Of a stretch of DNA of 64,000 nt, positions 49,931-59,138 are shown piece after piece (the first letter of the stretch is position 1; the number at the start of each line of letters is the position of its first letter). Under the pieces are notes generated by a model that was given only the letters and a program-made list of their open reading frames with translations, did no database searches and was not told the origin of the DNA. Origin of the DNA: an uncultured Erysipelotrichaceae bacterium. Lineage in GTDB: Bacteria; Bacillota_I; Bacilli_A; RF39; UBA660. Made by a program: the position numbers and the translations under genes. The stretch is taken from contig CADANC010000005.1 of assembly GCA_902789225.1 (NCBI GenBank), positions 40,581-104,580 on the forward strand, written 5' to 3'.

Positions 49931-52694
49931 ATCTCTAAGTTCTGGTAAAGTATTAGTTAAAGAAAGACAACCAGAAGAAATAGAAGAAAGAAAAGAAGAA
50001 GTTCCAGCTGTTGTTCCAGTAGTAGATACAACTAGTGAGGAACAACAAGAAGAAGTTGCAGAAGATTCAAAAGAAATTAATATAGATAATACAGAAGAAA
50101 AACCAGAAAAGACTGATGAAGTAGTAAGAAATGCTGAAGGAGATACAGTAGTACCAATTGAAATAGTAGATGATACTTCATCAAGTGAAGAAACAACTAC
50201 AGCACAAAGTGAAGAAGTAGAAGATGACTCAGTAGAAGATGCTGTAACAGAACCAACAGAAGAAGAACCTGTTGAAGAAAAAGAACAAACAACAGCAGTC
50301 GCAATAGTACCAGAAAACATCTTAAGACAACCAACTGAAGCTGATATGGGAGATCAAACAAGAAGTGCTGAAGTACAAGATGACTCAGTAGAAGAAGCTG
50401 TAACAGAATCAACAGAAGAAGAACCTGCTGAAGAAACAGATACAGATGAACCAGACAATGAAGAAGAAAAAGAACAAACAACAGAAGGAGTAACTCCAGT
50501 ACCTGTTGTTGAAATAAAAGGATCAGAAGATGAAGAAGCTCAAGAAGGAGATTCACAAGAAGATCAAGAAGAAGTTGAAGAAGTAACTGAAGAACCAGAA
50601 GATATAGAAAGAACAATCCCAGAATCTGAAGAAGATCAAGAAGAAGAGTCTATAGAAGATGAAGAGGAAATGGAAGTAGAACAACCAAAGAGAGGATTAC
50701 AAACAATAATTGCTTCAATCTTAGTTGATCCAGAAACAAATGAACCAATAAATATGACTGTAAAACAAAGAAAAAGACTTGAAAGAAGTAATATTTCAAT
50801 TACAGGAGCTCTAAAAAATGGTTTATCATATGGAAACTATTTATATAATTTAACTTCTATTGCTCCAACTATAATAGGTGTAATACCTAACGTAATGATG
50901 AAATTAGCAGGAAAAATAATGCTAACTAGAAAAGCTAAAGAAAACATTAGAATAGTTAGAGAAAATCTAAATAACTTATCTGATGAAGATTTAGAAGTAT
51001 TATACAGAGAATTCAGAGGTGATGCAGTAGTTAACCTAAGAGGAGCTGCAGCTGTTACTGGATTAATAAAAGAGGCAGTAGAAAGATATCAAGAAAGAAA
51101 ATATATTGCACCTAAACGTGCAGAAATGAAAATAACTTATGCAAAAATATTAAATGATTATGAAACAATAGAAAACAATAAAGTGTTGATACATCAAATT
51201 ACATCAGGAACAATGTCATCAACAGATGCACAAACTTTAATTGAAAAATTAGGAGTAGCTAATCTAACTCAGGCAGTTGCTTTATTAGAAACAAGAAATA
51301 ATAGATTAATGTCTACTAAAGCACAAGAAATTGGAAGAGTTAGAGAACTAGGAAGAGAATTACAACCAGAATTATCTGGTGGTAAACATGGATTTGCTGA
51401 AGATGTTAGAGCTACAGATTCTAAGATGAATCTACAAGGTAGAAGATTTGCTAAAGATATTTCTACAGGTGCTGCTCAAGAAATCATGGCTGCTATGGGA
51501 CAATTACAAGATGCAGAAGCAGCAGCAATCGAAAGAGGAGATAATGAAACAGCTCTTCAAGCATTCATGAAATTAGAAACTACTCAAGCAAGAGAAAGTA
51601 AAATGGAAGGATCAATCTTTGGTAAGAGAGATACTGGAGTATATCATTATCATCCAATTCCTGAAGAATTAGATTATAGACCTGATCCATTCGTAAGAAA
51701 TGTATTAACTACTGTTACAACAGCTGCCATTGTTAAGGGTATGATTAATGAAATCCATAATAGAATGATGGAAGCAGAATTAAGAAAAGCAAATCAAGAT
51801 GTAGCATCTCAACAACAAGTTATCGATGATGTTAACCAACGTAATGCTGAAGCAAGTGCACATAATGCTGCTCAAGGACAAGCTGTACAACAAAGTAGTT
51901 CTCAATTAACAGGAAGCTCAGAAAGCGTTAAACGAGGAATGGAAGCTCAAGTAGATCAAAATATTGCTGCTACTAGAGCAACTCATGAATATATGGATCA
52001 CGATGCAACAGGTTGGTCATTCAATGATGCATATCATGCTGCAGATAAAGTTCATCATACAGCAGTTCAAAATGCTGCAGAGGATGCTCAAGCACAATTA
52101 TCTCAAATACATCAAGATTTAGCTGCAGGACGTATTACAGATGTTCAAGCTATGAGACAAATAGCACAAGTAAATTCAGATACTCATAGTATGTTCCAAC
52201 AAGCTGTTCAAGAAGCAATACCTGTATTTAAAGAATATGCTCAAGCTCATCCAAATTTCGAATATGAACAATATATCGCAGCTCTTGAAAGATTAGGCTC
52301 AGATCCAACAGCAATAGATGCACTAAATCAATCAGCAATTAATGCTGTTGAAATAGGACAATCATTAGAAGGAATTACAATATTACCATATGAACAATTA
52401 GGATTAGTATTACAAGAAGTACCAACTGGTATTAAGTCTCAATTATTCTTACTAGGATCTGCTGCATTAATGACTGGTCAAGCAGCTGCTCAAGCACAAC
52501 AATTTAGTAAACAATCGGATAATGAAGAAATACTAAGTGCATTAGATACAGTAGTTGAAAGAGATCAAGAAAGAAGCGAAAGACATGCTCATATAGAAGA
52601 AGCTAGAGAATCTTTAGAAAGATCTAATGATCAAGAATTAAGTGAAATGACAGGAGAAGCACCAGTTGTAGAAGGAACTTCTAGAACAAGATAA
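49242..52694 (+). CDS. 3' part of the giant gene, out of frame with its start
   Basis: A 1150-residue open frame with no ribosome site at its TTG, so it is unlikely to be translated as such. Residues 1-230 are the repeats described above; 230-480 are low-complexity Glu/Thr/Ser/Val-rich (EEPVEEKEQTT type). From about 485 a distinct, normal-composition region follows: basic KQRKRLERSN, helical stretches, an Ala/Gln-rich helical part (about 830-1050, like AEASAHNAAQGQAVQQ), and two weakly hydrophobic helices (TTVTTAAIVKGMINEI, LFLLGSAALMTGQAAAQ). No known domain is recognised. A large cytoplasmic structural or scaffold protein is possible. It ends in a terminator. Confidence 0.72.
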   Translation: MAAAEKRLQESINAMQETYDKTREDRENNVYTTTEELDKADQEYLEVMSALNERYVANRVEVEWLRKEVERVESLQRERLAAETGQEEVERDSEVAKAVPEVEATSEEQPEESKDIDIDNIEEKPEKEIDIDNTEEKEENLDAELQELKEELAEAEERLQNSINAMQEVYEFTRNYRENNLYTTVEELDSANQAYLEIMSSLNDRYVANRVEVERLRREVERVESLQRERSLSSGKVLVKERQPEEIEERKEEVPAVVPVVDTTSEEQQEEVAEDSKEINIDNTEEKPEKTDEVVRNAEGDTVVPIEIVDDTSSSEETTTAQSEEVEDDSVEDAVTEPTEEEPVEEKEQTTAVAIVPENILRQPTEADMGDQTRSAEVQDDSVEEAVTESTEEEPAEETDTDEPDNEEEKEQTTEGVTPVPVVEIKGSEDEEAQEGDSQEDQEEVEEVTEEPEDIERTIPESEEDQEEESIEDEEEMEVEQPKRGLQTIIASILVDPETNEPINMTVKQRKRLERSNISITGALKNGLSYGNYLYNLTSIAPTIIGVIPNVMMKLAGKIMLTRKAKENIRIVRENLNNLSDEDLEVLYREFRGDAVVNLRGAAAVTGLIKEAVERYQERKYIAPKRAEMKITYAKILNDYETIENNKVLIHQITSGTMSSTDAQTLIEKLGVANLTQAVALLETRNNRLMSTKAQEIGRVRELGRELQPELSGGKHGFAEDVRATDSKMNLQGRRFAKDISTGAAQEIMAAMGQLQDAEAAAIERGDNETALQAFMKLETTQARESKMEGSIFGKRDTGVYHYHPIPEELDYRPDPFVRNVLTTVTTAAIVKGMINEIHNRMMEAELRKANQDVASQQQVIDDVNQRNAEASAHNAAQGQAVQQSSSQLTGSSESVKRGMEAQVDQNIAATRATHEYMDHDATGWSFNDAYHAADKVHHTAVQNAAEDAQAQLSQIHQDLAAGRITDVQAMRQIAQVNSDTHSMFQQAVQEAIPVFKEYAQAHPNFEYEQYIAALERLGSDPTAIDALNQSAINAVEIGQSLEGITILPYEQLGLVLQEVPTGIKSQLFLLGSAALMTGQAAAQAQQFSKQSDNEEILSALDTVVERDQERSERHAHIEEARESLERSNDQELSEMTGEAPVVEGTSRTR

Positions 52695-52700
52695 AATATT

Positions 52701-52728
52701 AAAAGGATGTTTAACATCCTTTTTCTTT
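52701..52728 (+). terminator. Terminator after the giant gene
   Basis: A 9-bp stem (52701-52709 with 52715-52723), TTTAA loop, T-rich tail. Confidence 0.85.
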
Positions 52729-52761
52729 TGAATTAAACTTTTTATTTTATATAAATTTTAG

Positions 52762-52767
52762 TATAAT
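52762..52767 (+). promoter_or_regulatory. Probable -10 element
   Basis: TATAAT 53 bases before the ATG at 52821; the -35 region is only T-rich. Confidence 0.4.
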
Positions 52768-52820
52768 TTATCTGGGAATTAAATTATTTTATATATTTAC
52801 TATTCAAAGGAGATAATATA

Positions 52821-54545
52821 ATGTTTGACGAAAGTAGAGGCCAAAAAGGCGGTATTAATGATAGACGTAGAGTAATGAAACTACGAAAAAAAGAAATTGA
52901 AAGATTAAAAGAATTAAATGAAGAAGAATCTTTAAAAAAAGAACTAAAAGAACGAGAGACTAAAGAATTATTAAACATAATTCCAATAGTAATAATAAAG
53001 ATATTAATAGATAATACTAGATCAAAAAAAATAGTAAATATAGATAGAAAAAAAGATATAAAAGAAAAAGAAAACAAAGAAGAAACTATTACTCAATTAG
53101 AAGAAAAACCAGAAGAAAAAAAGGAAGAATCAAAAAAAGAATTATCTGAACAGGTAAAACCAGAATCAAATGAAGATTTTGTAAAAGTAGATAGAATAGA
53201 AGAAGAAAAAAATGAATCTCCAATTATAGAAAATATTATTTTACCAGGAATACTTCTCTTACAGGATAAACCTAAAATAATTAAAGTAAATAAAGTAAAA
53301 GATCTAGATGAAAAAGAACTAAAAGAAGATACTTCAAAAAAAGAAGCAAAACAATTAGAAGAACAAGAAGAAATAAAATCTGATGATAAAGAAAAATCAG
53401 AAGAGACAAAAGAAGAAGTAAAAGAAGAAACAAGACAAGAAAAGAAAGAAGAAAAATCTGAAACAAAAGAAGAATCACAATCTAGCGAAGAAAAACAAAC
53501 TGAAATTGATAAAAAAATAGAAAGATTACAATCAAATAAAATAGTAGAAAAATATGCAGATAAATTAATGGCTATTAGACATGATTTAAGAAATATCATA
53601 TTTGAATACAATATGATAGTAGATAGAAATAACAAATTACAAACAAAAGAAGAAGCAGAAAAACTATTAGATAGTCTAAATAAACTAATTAAGAAGATTG
53701 ATGAATTAAAGAAAAAATTAGATATTCCAGATAGTGATAAATATGATGAAACATACTTATATGCTATAGCAGAAGAATATATGAAAGGGTTTTCTAATAA
53801 TAAACCAATAAAAGAAATAAAGTCTTCACCATTATATATAAGTATTTCAGAAAAAGTAAAAGAGCTTGATAAAGCAAAAAATAAATTAAAGAAAACTATA
53901 GATGATAATAAAAAAAGTTTAGGAATAAAAGAAGCTCAAGTAGAAAAATTAAAATCAAATTATGATAAAATGTCAGATTTTGATAAGAAAATGGATAGTT
54001 TTACAACTCAAGCAGAAAAAGAATTAAAAGATGTAGAAGATAAAGTTAAAAACAGCGTAGATATAAAAAGAGAAATGGAATATCGAGTAGTAGAAGCTAA
54101 TAGAATGTCTAGATTATTAGTAGGCTTAATGGCTGTAGAAGCAATGTTACCTACAAATAGAAGTACTAAGCGTGCTGCTCTAATCGCAACTGCAGGAGCT
54201 TATGTATTAAATAGATTATTAAATAGAAGAAGAGTACAAGTAAGAGAAAATGTAAAAGTAACAGTAAAAGACTATTCTGAAAGAATAGAAAAAGATCTAG
54301 ACAAAATTGAAGATGTTCAAAAGAATTTATCAAAAAATTGTAAAGAACTAGACAAGATAATAAGTTTATTAGAGAATGATTATAAAAAAGTAGTATCAGC
54401 AAATTCAGAGTATAAAGAATTATTAATAAACTTAAAAATAATTAAATCTAACTTACAAGAAAAAGAATATGATTTAAAAAGAATAAATGATGATACAAAG
54501 AAATCTCTAGATGAAAACAATCATAAAGTAATGAGATATAATTAA
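52821..54545 (+). CDS. Second large charged coiled-coil protein, unknown
   Basis: A 574-residue Lys/Glu-rich protein. In order: a basic head with FDESRGQKGGINDRRRV, a hydrophobic stretch (LLNIIPIVIIKILI) and a long Glu/Lys low-complexity region (about 75-235). A helical coiled-coil half follows (about 235-420 and 475-560), interrupted by a moderately hydrophobic segment (about 433-472, LLVGLMAVEAMLP and RAALIATAGAYVLNRLL). It resembles the giant gene product in architecture: acidic repeats, then coil, then weak membrane helices. I see no clear sequence match. It lies between the giant gene and mraY. Confidence 0.75.
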   Translation: MFDESRGQKGGINDRRRVMKLRKKEIERLKELNEEESLKKELKERETKELLNIIPIVIIKILIDNTRSKKIVNIDRKKDIKEKENKEETITQLEEKPEEKKEESKKELSEQVKPESNEDFVKVDRIEEEKNESPIIENIILPGILLLQDKPKIIKVNKVKDLDEKELKEDTSKKEAKQLEEQEEIKSDDKEKSEETKEEVKEETRQEKKEEKSETKEESQSSEEKQTEIDKKIERLQSNKIVEKYADKLMAIRHDLRNIIFEYNMIVDRNNKLQTKEEAEKLLDSLNKLIKKIDELKKKLDIPDSDKYDETYLYAIAEEYMKGFSNNKPIKEIKSSPLYISISEKVKELDKAKNKLKKTIDDNKKSLGIKEAQVEKLKSNYDKMSDFDKKMDSFTTQAEKELKDVEDKVKNSVDIKREMEYRVVEANRMSRLLVGLMAVEAMLPTNRSTKRAALIATAGAYVLNRLLNRRRVQVRENVKVTVKDYSERIEKDLDKIEDVQKNLSKNCKELDKIISLLENDYKKVVSANSEYKELLINLKIIKSNLQEKEYDLKRINDDTKKSLDENNHKVMRYN

Positions 54546-54598
54546 AATGTAAAATTATGTATATATATTAAGAAATAAAGATAGTAATTATTTTACTA

Positions 54599-54607
54599 TG
54601 TTATAAT
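54599..54607 (+). promoter_or_regulatory. Extended -10 before mraY
   Basis: TG, one base, TATAAT (54602-54607), 25 bases before mraY; weak -35. Confidence 0.55.
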
Positions 54608-54632
54608 AATTGGTAGAAATGGAGTGAGTTGC

Positions 54633-55613
54633 ATGCTATTATTAACAAAGGCAATTTTAGCAGCTTTCTTAGGATTTATAATAGCTATAGGATTAGGATT
54701 AATAATAGTTCCTATCCTTAAACATTTTCATCTTAAGCAAACAATATCATCTTTCGTAGGTAGAGCTCATCAAAAAAAATCAGGAACTCCAACTATGGGA
54801 GGATTAATATTTATATTATCAGCCTTATTAGTAACTATATTATTATTAATTACAAAAAAAGTAGATTATACATCTAATTTAGGTATAGTTTTATTAGTAT
54901 TTGTAGGCTATGCTTTAATAGGATTTTTAGATGATTTTATATCAATAAAAAGAGCTAATAACGAAGGATTAACAGTATATCAAAAATTAATATTACAAGT
55001 AATTATAGCAATAGGCTTTTTCTATATATATATGAGAAGTGGTGGCCAAACTTCATTAGTTATAGCAACTCTCCATATAGATATAGAAATGAAGTGGTTA
55101 TATGGATTATTTATCCTATTTGTATTAGTAGGAGGTAGTAATGCAGTTAATTTAACTGATGGACTAGATGGATTAGCCGGAGGCCTTTCTACAATTGCAT
55201 TTATAGCTTTTGCGCTTATCTCATTTGTAGTTGGATTTGAAGATATCGGAGTTTTCTGTTTAGTTTTAGGTGGTGCAGTAATGGGATTTTTATTCTTTAA
55301 TATTAATCCAGCTAAAGTATTTATGGGAGACACTGGATCACTTGCTCTAGGAGCAGTAATGGGATCAATCGCAATATTAACACATAGAGAATTAACTCTA
55401 GTAGTAGTTGCTGGAGTATTCATAATAGAAACACTAACGGTAATATTACAAACATTATCAATGGTGTTATTCCATAAAAAGTTATTTTTAATGACACCTC
55501 TACATCATCATTTTGAAAAATTGGGATGGGATGAACAAGATATTGTCAAAGCATTCTGGGTAGTAGGATTAATATTTGCTATGTCAGGAATAATTTTTGG
55601 AGTATGGTTATAG
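54633..55613 (+). CDS. mraY: Phospho-N-acetylmuramoyl-pentapeptide transferase
   Basis: Makes lipid I from UDP-MurNAc-pentapeptide and undecaprenyl phosphate, 326 residues, about ten membrane helices. Diagnostic motifs: KKSGTPTMGGL, GFLDDFISIKR (the DD pair), NAVNLTDGLDGLA, MGDTGSLALG and MTPLHHHFEKLGWDE. Start ATG 54633 with GGAGTGA upstream; the GTG at 54624 is within that site. The expected neighbours murE, murF, murD and murG are not in the window, so the wall cluster is dispersed. Confidence 0.97.
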   Translation: MLLLTKAILAAFLGFIIAIGLGLIIVPILKHFHLKQTISSFVGRAHQKKSGTPTMGGLIFILSALLVTILLLITKKVDYTSNLGIVLLVFVGYALIGFLDDFISIKRANNEGLTVYQKLILQVIIAIGFFYIYMRSGGQTSLVIATLHIDIEMKWLYGLFILFVLVGGSNAVNLTDGLDGLAGGLSTIAFIAFALISFVVGFEDIGVFCLVLGGAVMGFLFFNINPAKVFMGDTGSLALGAVMGSIAILTHRELTLVVVAGVFIIETLTVILQTLSMVLFHKKLFLMTPLHHHFEKLGWDEQDIVKAFWVVGLIFAMSGIIFGVWL

Positions 55614-55632
55614 GTGGAAGCACCTATTTTTC
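55610..55632 (+). terminator. Short hairpin terminator after mraY
   Basis: A 7-bp stem (55610-55616 with 55621-55627), GAAG loop, TTTTT. The next start is only 14 bases away, so it may act partially. Confidence 0.65.
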
Positions 55633-55646
55633 ATTAGGAGGAAAAT

Positions 55647-56843
55647 ATGAAAAAAGTAGTAATAATAGGAGCCGGAGTATCAGGACTAGTTTGTGCAATA
55701 GAATCAAAAACAAAAAATAATGAAGTAATACTTCTAGAAAAAGAAGATGAAGTTGGAAAAAAGATATTAGCTTCAGGCTCAGGTAAATGTAATTATTACA
55801 ATGAAGATATTTCTCTAAATAAATATCATTCTACATACAACAAAATAGAAGAATATTTAAATATAGACGAATTAATAAAAATAAAAGATTTTTATTCAAA
55901 TCTAGGAATAATTCCATATATTAGAAATGGCTATTATTACCCAATAACTAAAGATTCTAAAACTATAAGAAATGCTTTATATGATGAATGTATATCAAAA
56001 AATATAAAAATAATTACAAACTTTAAAGTAGAAGAGATTAAAAAGAATAATGATAAGTACCAAGTAATAGGAAATGAAATGATAGAAGCAGACTTTCTAG
56101 TAGTTGCAGCAGGATCATCTGCCTATTACAAAGAAAATAATTCATATGACTTATTAAGAAAACTAAATTTAAAAATAGAAAAACCTCTACCATCATTAGT
56201 TCAATTACATACAAAAAAATATGATTATTTAAAGGATTGGTCAGGAGTAAGAAGTGAAGTAGATGTACACTTATATGAAAATAATAAATACATAAAATCT
56301 GAATCAGGAGAAATACAATTAACATCATTTGGTATATCAGGAATATGTGTATATAATTTAACTCCATATATCACTAGAGGATTAAATGAAAATAAAAATG
56401 AAATAGTAGAAATAGATTTTGTTAAAAATTTAACTCATAAAGAATTAGATTCATATCTTCAAAAGTATAACGATCTAACTAAATCATTAGAAAAACTAAT
56501 TAATAATAAATTAGCTAAAATAATATTAAAAATATTAAATGTAGAAGAAACTAACTATTTAAATTTAAAATCTAACTATAAAGATAAATTATTAAATCTA
56601 TTAAAGAAATTTAGAGTAGAAATAAAAGCAACAAATGATTATAGTAATGCTCAAGTATGTGCTGGAGGACTATCTCTAGAAGAAATATCAACCTCATTTG
56701 AAGTAAAAAAATATAATAATTTATTTGTTACAGGAGAATTATTAGATATAGATGGAGATTGTGGAGGATACAATATAACATTTTGTACATATTCAGGAAT
56801 TAAAGTAGGAAATAATATAAAAAGAAGATGTAATAATGATTAG
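55647..56843 (+). CDS. HI0933-family FAD-dependent flavoprotein
   Basis: A 398-residue putative oxidoreductase of the HI0933/YhiN-like family. The N-terminal FAD-binding Rossmann motif is VVIIGAGVSGLVCAIES. The family signature KKILASGSGKCNYYN follows, and the C-terminal part has AQVCAGGLSLEEI and a final FAD-binding GDCGGYNITFCTYSGIKVG. The substrate is unknown for the family. AGGAGG precedes the ATG. It overlaps the next, unrelated-sequence FAD protein by eight bases; the pair suggests a shared redox task. Confidence 0.9.
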   Translation: MKKVVIIGAGVSGLVCAIESKTKNNEVILLEKEDEVGKKILASGSGKCNYYNEDISLNKYHSTYNKIEEYLNIDELIKIKDFYSNLGIIPYIRNGYYYPITKDSKTIRNALYDECISKNIKIITNFKVEEIKKNNDKYQVIGNEMIEADFLVVAAGSSAYYKENNSYDLLRKLNLKIEKPLPSLVQLHTKKYDYLKDWSGVRSEVDVHLYENNKYIKSESGEIQLTSFGISGICVYNLTPYITRGLNENKNEIVEIDFVKNLTHKELDSYLQKYNDLTKSLEKLINNKLAKIILKILNVEETNYLNLKSNYKDKLLNLLKKFRVEIKATNDYSNAQVCAGGLSLEEISTSFEVKKYNNLFVTGELLDIDGDCGGYNITFCTYSGIKVGNNIKRRCNND

Positions 56844-58410
56844 AATAAGTAATATAAAAATAGATATAGAAAAAGATACAAATGATTATTTAATTGAAAA
56901 AGTATCTAAAATACTAAGAATTAATAAAGATAATATATTTAACTATAAAATAATTAAAAAGAGTCTAGATGCCCGTAAAAAGGCTGAATTACATTATGTT
57001 TATACAATAGATTTAGAATGTTCTAATGAAGATAAATTATTAAATAATAAAGATGTATCTATTTCAAATAATGAAAAATATGAATTTACTCCTACAGGAA
57101 CAAAAGAACAAGAATTTAGACCAATAATAGTAGGATCTGGTCCATCAGGACTATTCTGTGCATATATGTTATCTCTAAATGGATATAAACCATTAATTAT
57201 TGAAAGAGGAGAAAAAATAGAAGACAGAATAAAAACAGTAGAAAACTTCTTTGAAACAAATAAATTAAATGAAGAATCAAATGTACAATTTGGAGAAGGT
57301 GGAGCAGGAACATTCTCAGATGGAAAACTAAATACAGGAATAAAAGACAAATTACATAGAATAGATTATGTACTAGAAACATTTGTAGAAAATGGAGCAC
57401 CATCTGAAATTACTTATTTAAATAGGCCTCATATAGGAACTAATATTTTAAGAAAAGTAATAATAAATTTACGTAATAAAATAATCTCTTTAGGAGGAGA
57501 ATTTAGATATAATACTAAACTAACTAATTTAATAATTGAAAATAACGAATTAAAGGAAATAGAAGTAAATAATAATGAAATAATTCCTTGTAACAATTTA
57601 TTTTTATGTATAGGACATTCATCAAGAGATACATTTAATATGTTAATGAATAAAAAAATGAACATAGAAGCAAAATCATTCGCAGTAGGAGTAAGAGTAT
57701 CTCACTCTCAAGAAAAAATTAATAAAGCTATGTACGGAGAAAATTATAAGTTGTTACCACCTGCATATTATAAACTTACTTATACTACTAAAGAAAATAG
57801 AGGAGTATATTCTTTTTGCATGTGTCCAGGTGGTTATGTAGTAAACTCTTCATCTGAAAATAATCATCTAGTAGTAAATGGAATGAGTAACTATGAAAGA
57901 GAATCTAATACTGCTAATTCTGCAATAGTAGTAACTGTAAATCCTAAAGATTTTGGAAATGATATTACATCAGGAATAGAATTTCAAAGAAAATTAGAAG
58001 AAAAAGCATATAACTTAGGAGAAGGTAATATCCCAGTACAAACATATAAAGATTTTAAAAATAATAATAAATCTACTAGTATAAATGAATACATTAATGT
58101 TAAAGGTAAATATACTTTATCTAATCTAGTAGAAATATTGCCTGATTATATTACAAAATCACTAATAGAAGGAATAGATTATTTTTCTACTAAAATTAAA
58201 GGATATAATGATCCAGATACTAATTTATATGGAGTAGAAACAAGAACTTCTTCTCCAATTAAAATAGTAAGAAATGAAGAAGGTCTATCAAACATTAAAG
58301 GAATATATCCTACAGGAGAAGGAGCCGGTTATGCAGGAGGAATAACTTCTTCTGCAGTAGATGGAATAAAACAAGCAGAGAATTATATGAAAATATATAA
58401 ATCTAATTAA
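56836..58410 (+). CDS. FAD-dependent dehydrogenase of the COG2509 type
   Basis: A 524-residue protein. About 95 N-terminal residues form a small ferredoxin-like or RNA-binding-like domain (KKSLDARKKAELHYVYTI is typical of this family). Then comes the FAD site VGSGPSGLFCAYMLSLNG and the VQFGEGGAGTFSDGKLNTGI motif. The C-terminal GIYPTGEGAGYAGGITSSAVDG cap completes the cofactor site. Function is unknown, though the family is widespread in Firmicutes. The start overlaps the preceding gene. Confidence 0.9.
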   Translation: MIRISNIKIDIEKDTNDYLIEKVSKILRINKDNIFNYKIIKKSLDARKKAELHYVYTIDLECSNEDKLLNNKDVSISNNEKYEFTPTGTKEQEFRPIIVGSGPSGLFCAYMLSLNGYKPLIIERGEKIEDRIKTVENFFETNKLNEESNVQFGEGGAGTFSDGKLNTGIKDKLHRIDYVLETFVENGAPSEITYLNRPHIGTNILRKVIINLRNKIISLGGEFRYNTKLTNLIIENNELKEIEVNNNEIIPCNNLFLCIGHSSRDTFNMLMNKKMNIEAKSFAVGVRVSHSQEKINKAMYGENYKLLPPAYYKLTYTTKENRGVYSFCMCPGGYVVNSSSENNHLVVNGMSNYERESNTANSAIVVTVNPKDFGNDITSGIEFQRKLEEKAYNLGEGNIPVQTYKDFKNNNKSTSINEYINVKGKYTLSNLVEILPDYITKSLIEGIDYFSTKIKGYNDPDTNLYGVETRTSSPIKIVRNEEGLSNIKGIYPTGEGAGYAGGITSSAVDGIKQAENYMKIYKSN

Positions 58411-58414
58411 TTTA

Positions 58415-58423
58415 TGATATAAT
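58415..58423 (+). promoter_or_regulatory. Extended -10 promoter
   Basis: TG, one base, TATAAT (58418-58423), 24 bases before the ATG at 58447. Confidence 0.55.
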
Positions 58424-58446
58424 ATACATGGAAAGAAGATGATATT

Positions 58447-59127
58447 ATGGATAGTATATTAATTGATTATGGCTTAATTATAATAGCTATGATTATTTCT
58501 GGAAGTGCCCAAATGTATATAAATCATTGGTACAATAAGACAAAAAAAATTAAAACAGCTAAAGGTATGAACGGACAACAAACAGCAAGAAAAATATTAG
58601 ATAAAAATGATTTAAAGAATGTTGAAATATATGAAGTAGCTGGTACGTTATCAGATCATTATGATCCAGCAAAGAAGACTGTTAACTTATCAAATGATAT
58701 TTATGCTACAGACTCAATTGCATCAATCAGTGTAGCAGCTCATGAATGTGGACATGCCATTCAAGATAAAAATGGTTACTTTTTCTTAAGATTAAGAAGA
58801 GGAATGGTACCATTTGTTAATCTAGCATCTAAATTAGGTTATGTTGCGATTTTAATAGGTATATTTTTTAGTGTATTAGGACTATTAAAAATAGGTATCT
58901 TATTAGAAATAGTAATCTTAGTATTTCAATTAATAACACTACCTGTAGAGTTTGATGCTTCTTCTCGTGCATTAAAAAAGATTGAAGAGTATGGAATAGT
59001 AACAAAAGATGAATTAAAATATTGTAAAAGTATGTTAAGAAGTGCAGCTCTAACTTATGTCGCAGGAGTAACTGCATCACTTCTTCAAGTATTAAGATTA
59101 GTCTTAATGTTTAGAAGAAATGATTAG
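58447..59127 (+). CDS. yugP: Membrane zinc metallopeptidase, YugP family
   Basis: A 226-residue membrane protein with the zincin motif H99-E-C-G-H103 (AAHECGHAIQ), a preceding ATDSIASISV stretch, and a downstream Glu in LPVEFDASSRAL, the third zinc ligand. Four or so membrane helices surround it (one N-terminal, three central/C-terminal). The family is conserved in Firmicutes but its substrate is not known. It is the first gene of an apparent operon with the MYG1-like gene. Confidence 0.9.
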   Translation: MDSILIDYGLIIIAMIISGSAQMYINHWYNKTKKIKTAKGMNGQQTARKILDKNDLKNVEIYEVAGTLSDHYDPAKKTVNLSNDIYATDSIASISVAAHECGHAIQDKNGYFFLRLRRGMVPFVNLASKLGYVAILIGIFFSVLGLLKIGILLEIVILVFQLITLPVEFDASSRALKKIEEYGIVTKDELKYCKSMLRSAALTYVAGVTASLLQVLRLVLMFRRND

Positions 59128-59138
59128 AAAGGATTAAT

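Noticed and set aside
49273..50616. Long antisense frames opposite the giant gene (Leu-rich or Ser-rich)
   Set aside because: They mirror the Glu/Lys/Thr-rich repeats of the plus-strand gene. Their composition is an artefact of the repeats, and no ribosome sites or starts support them.
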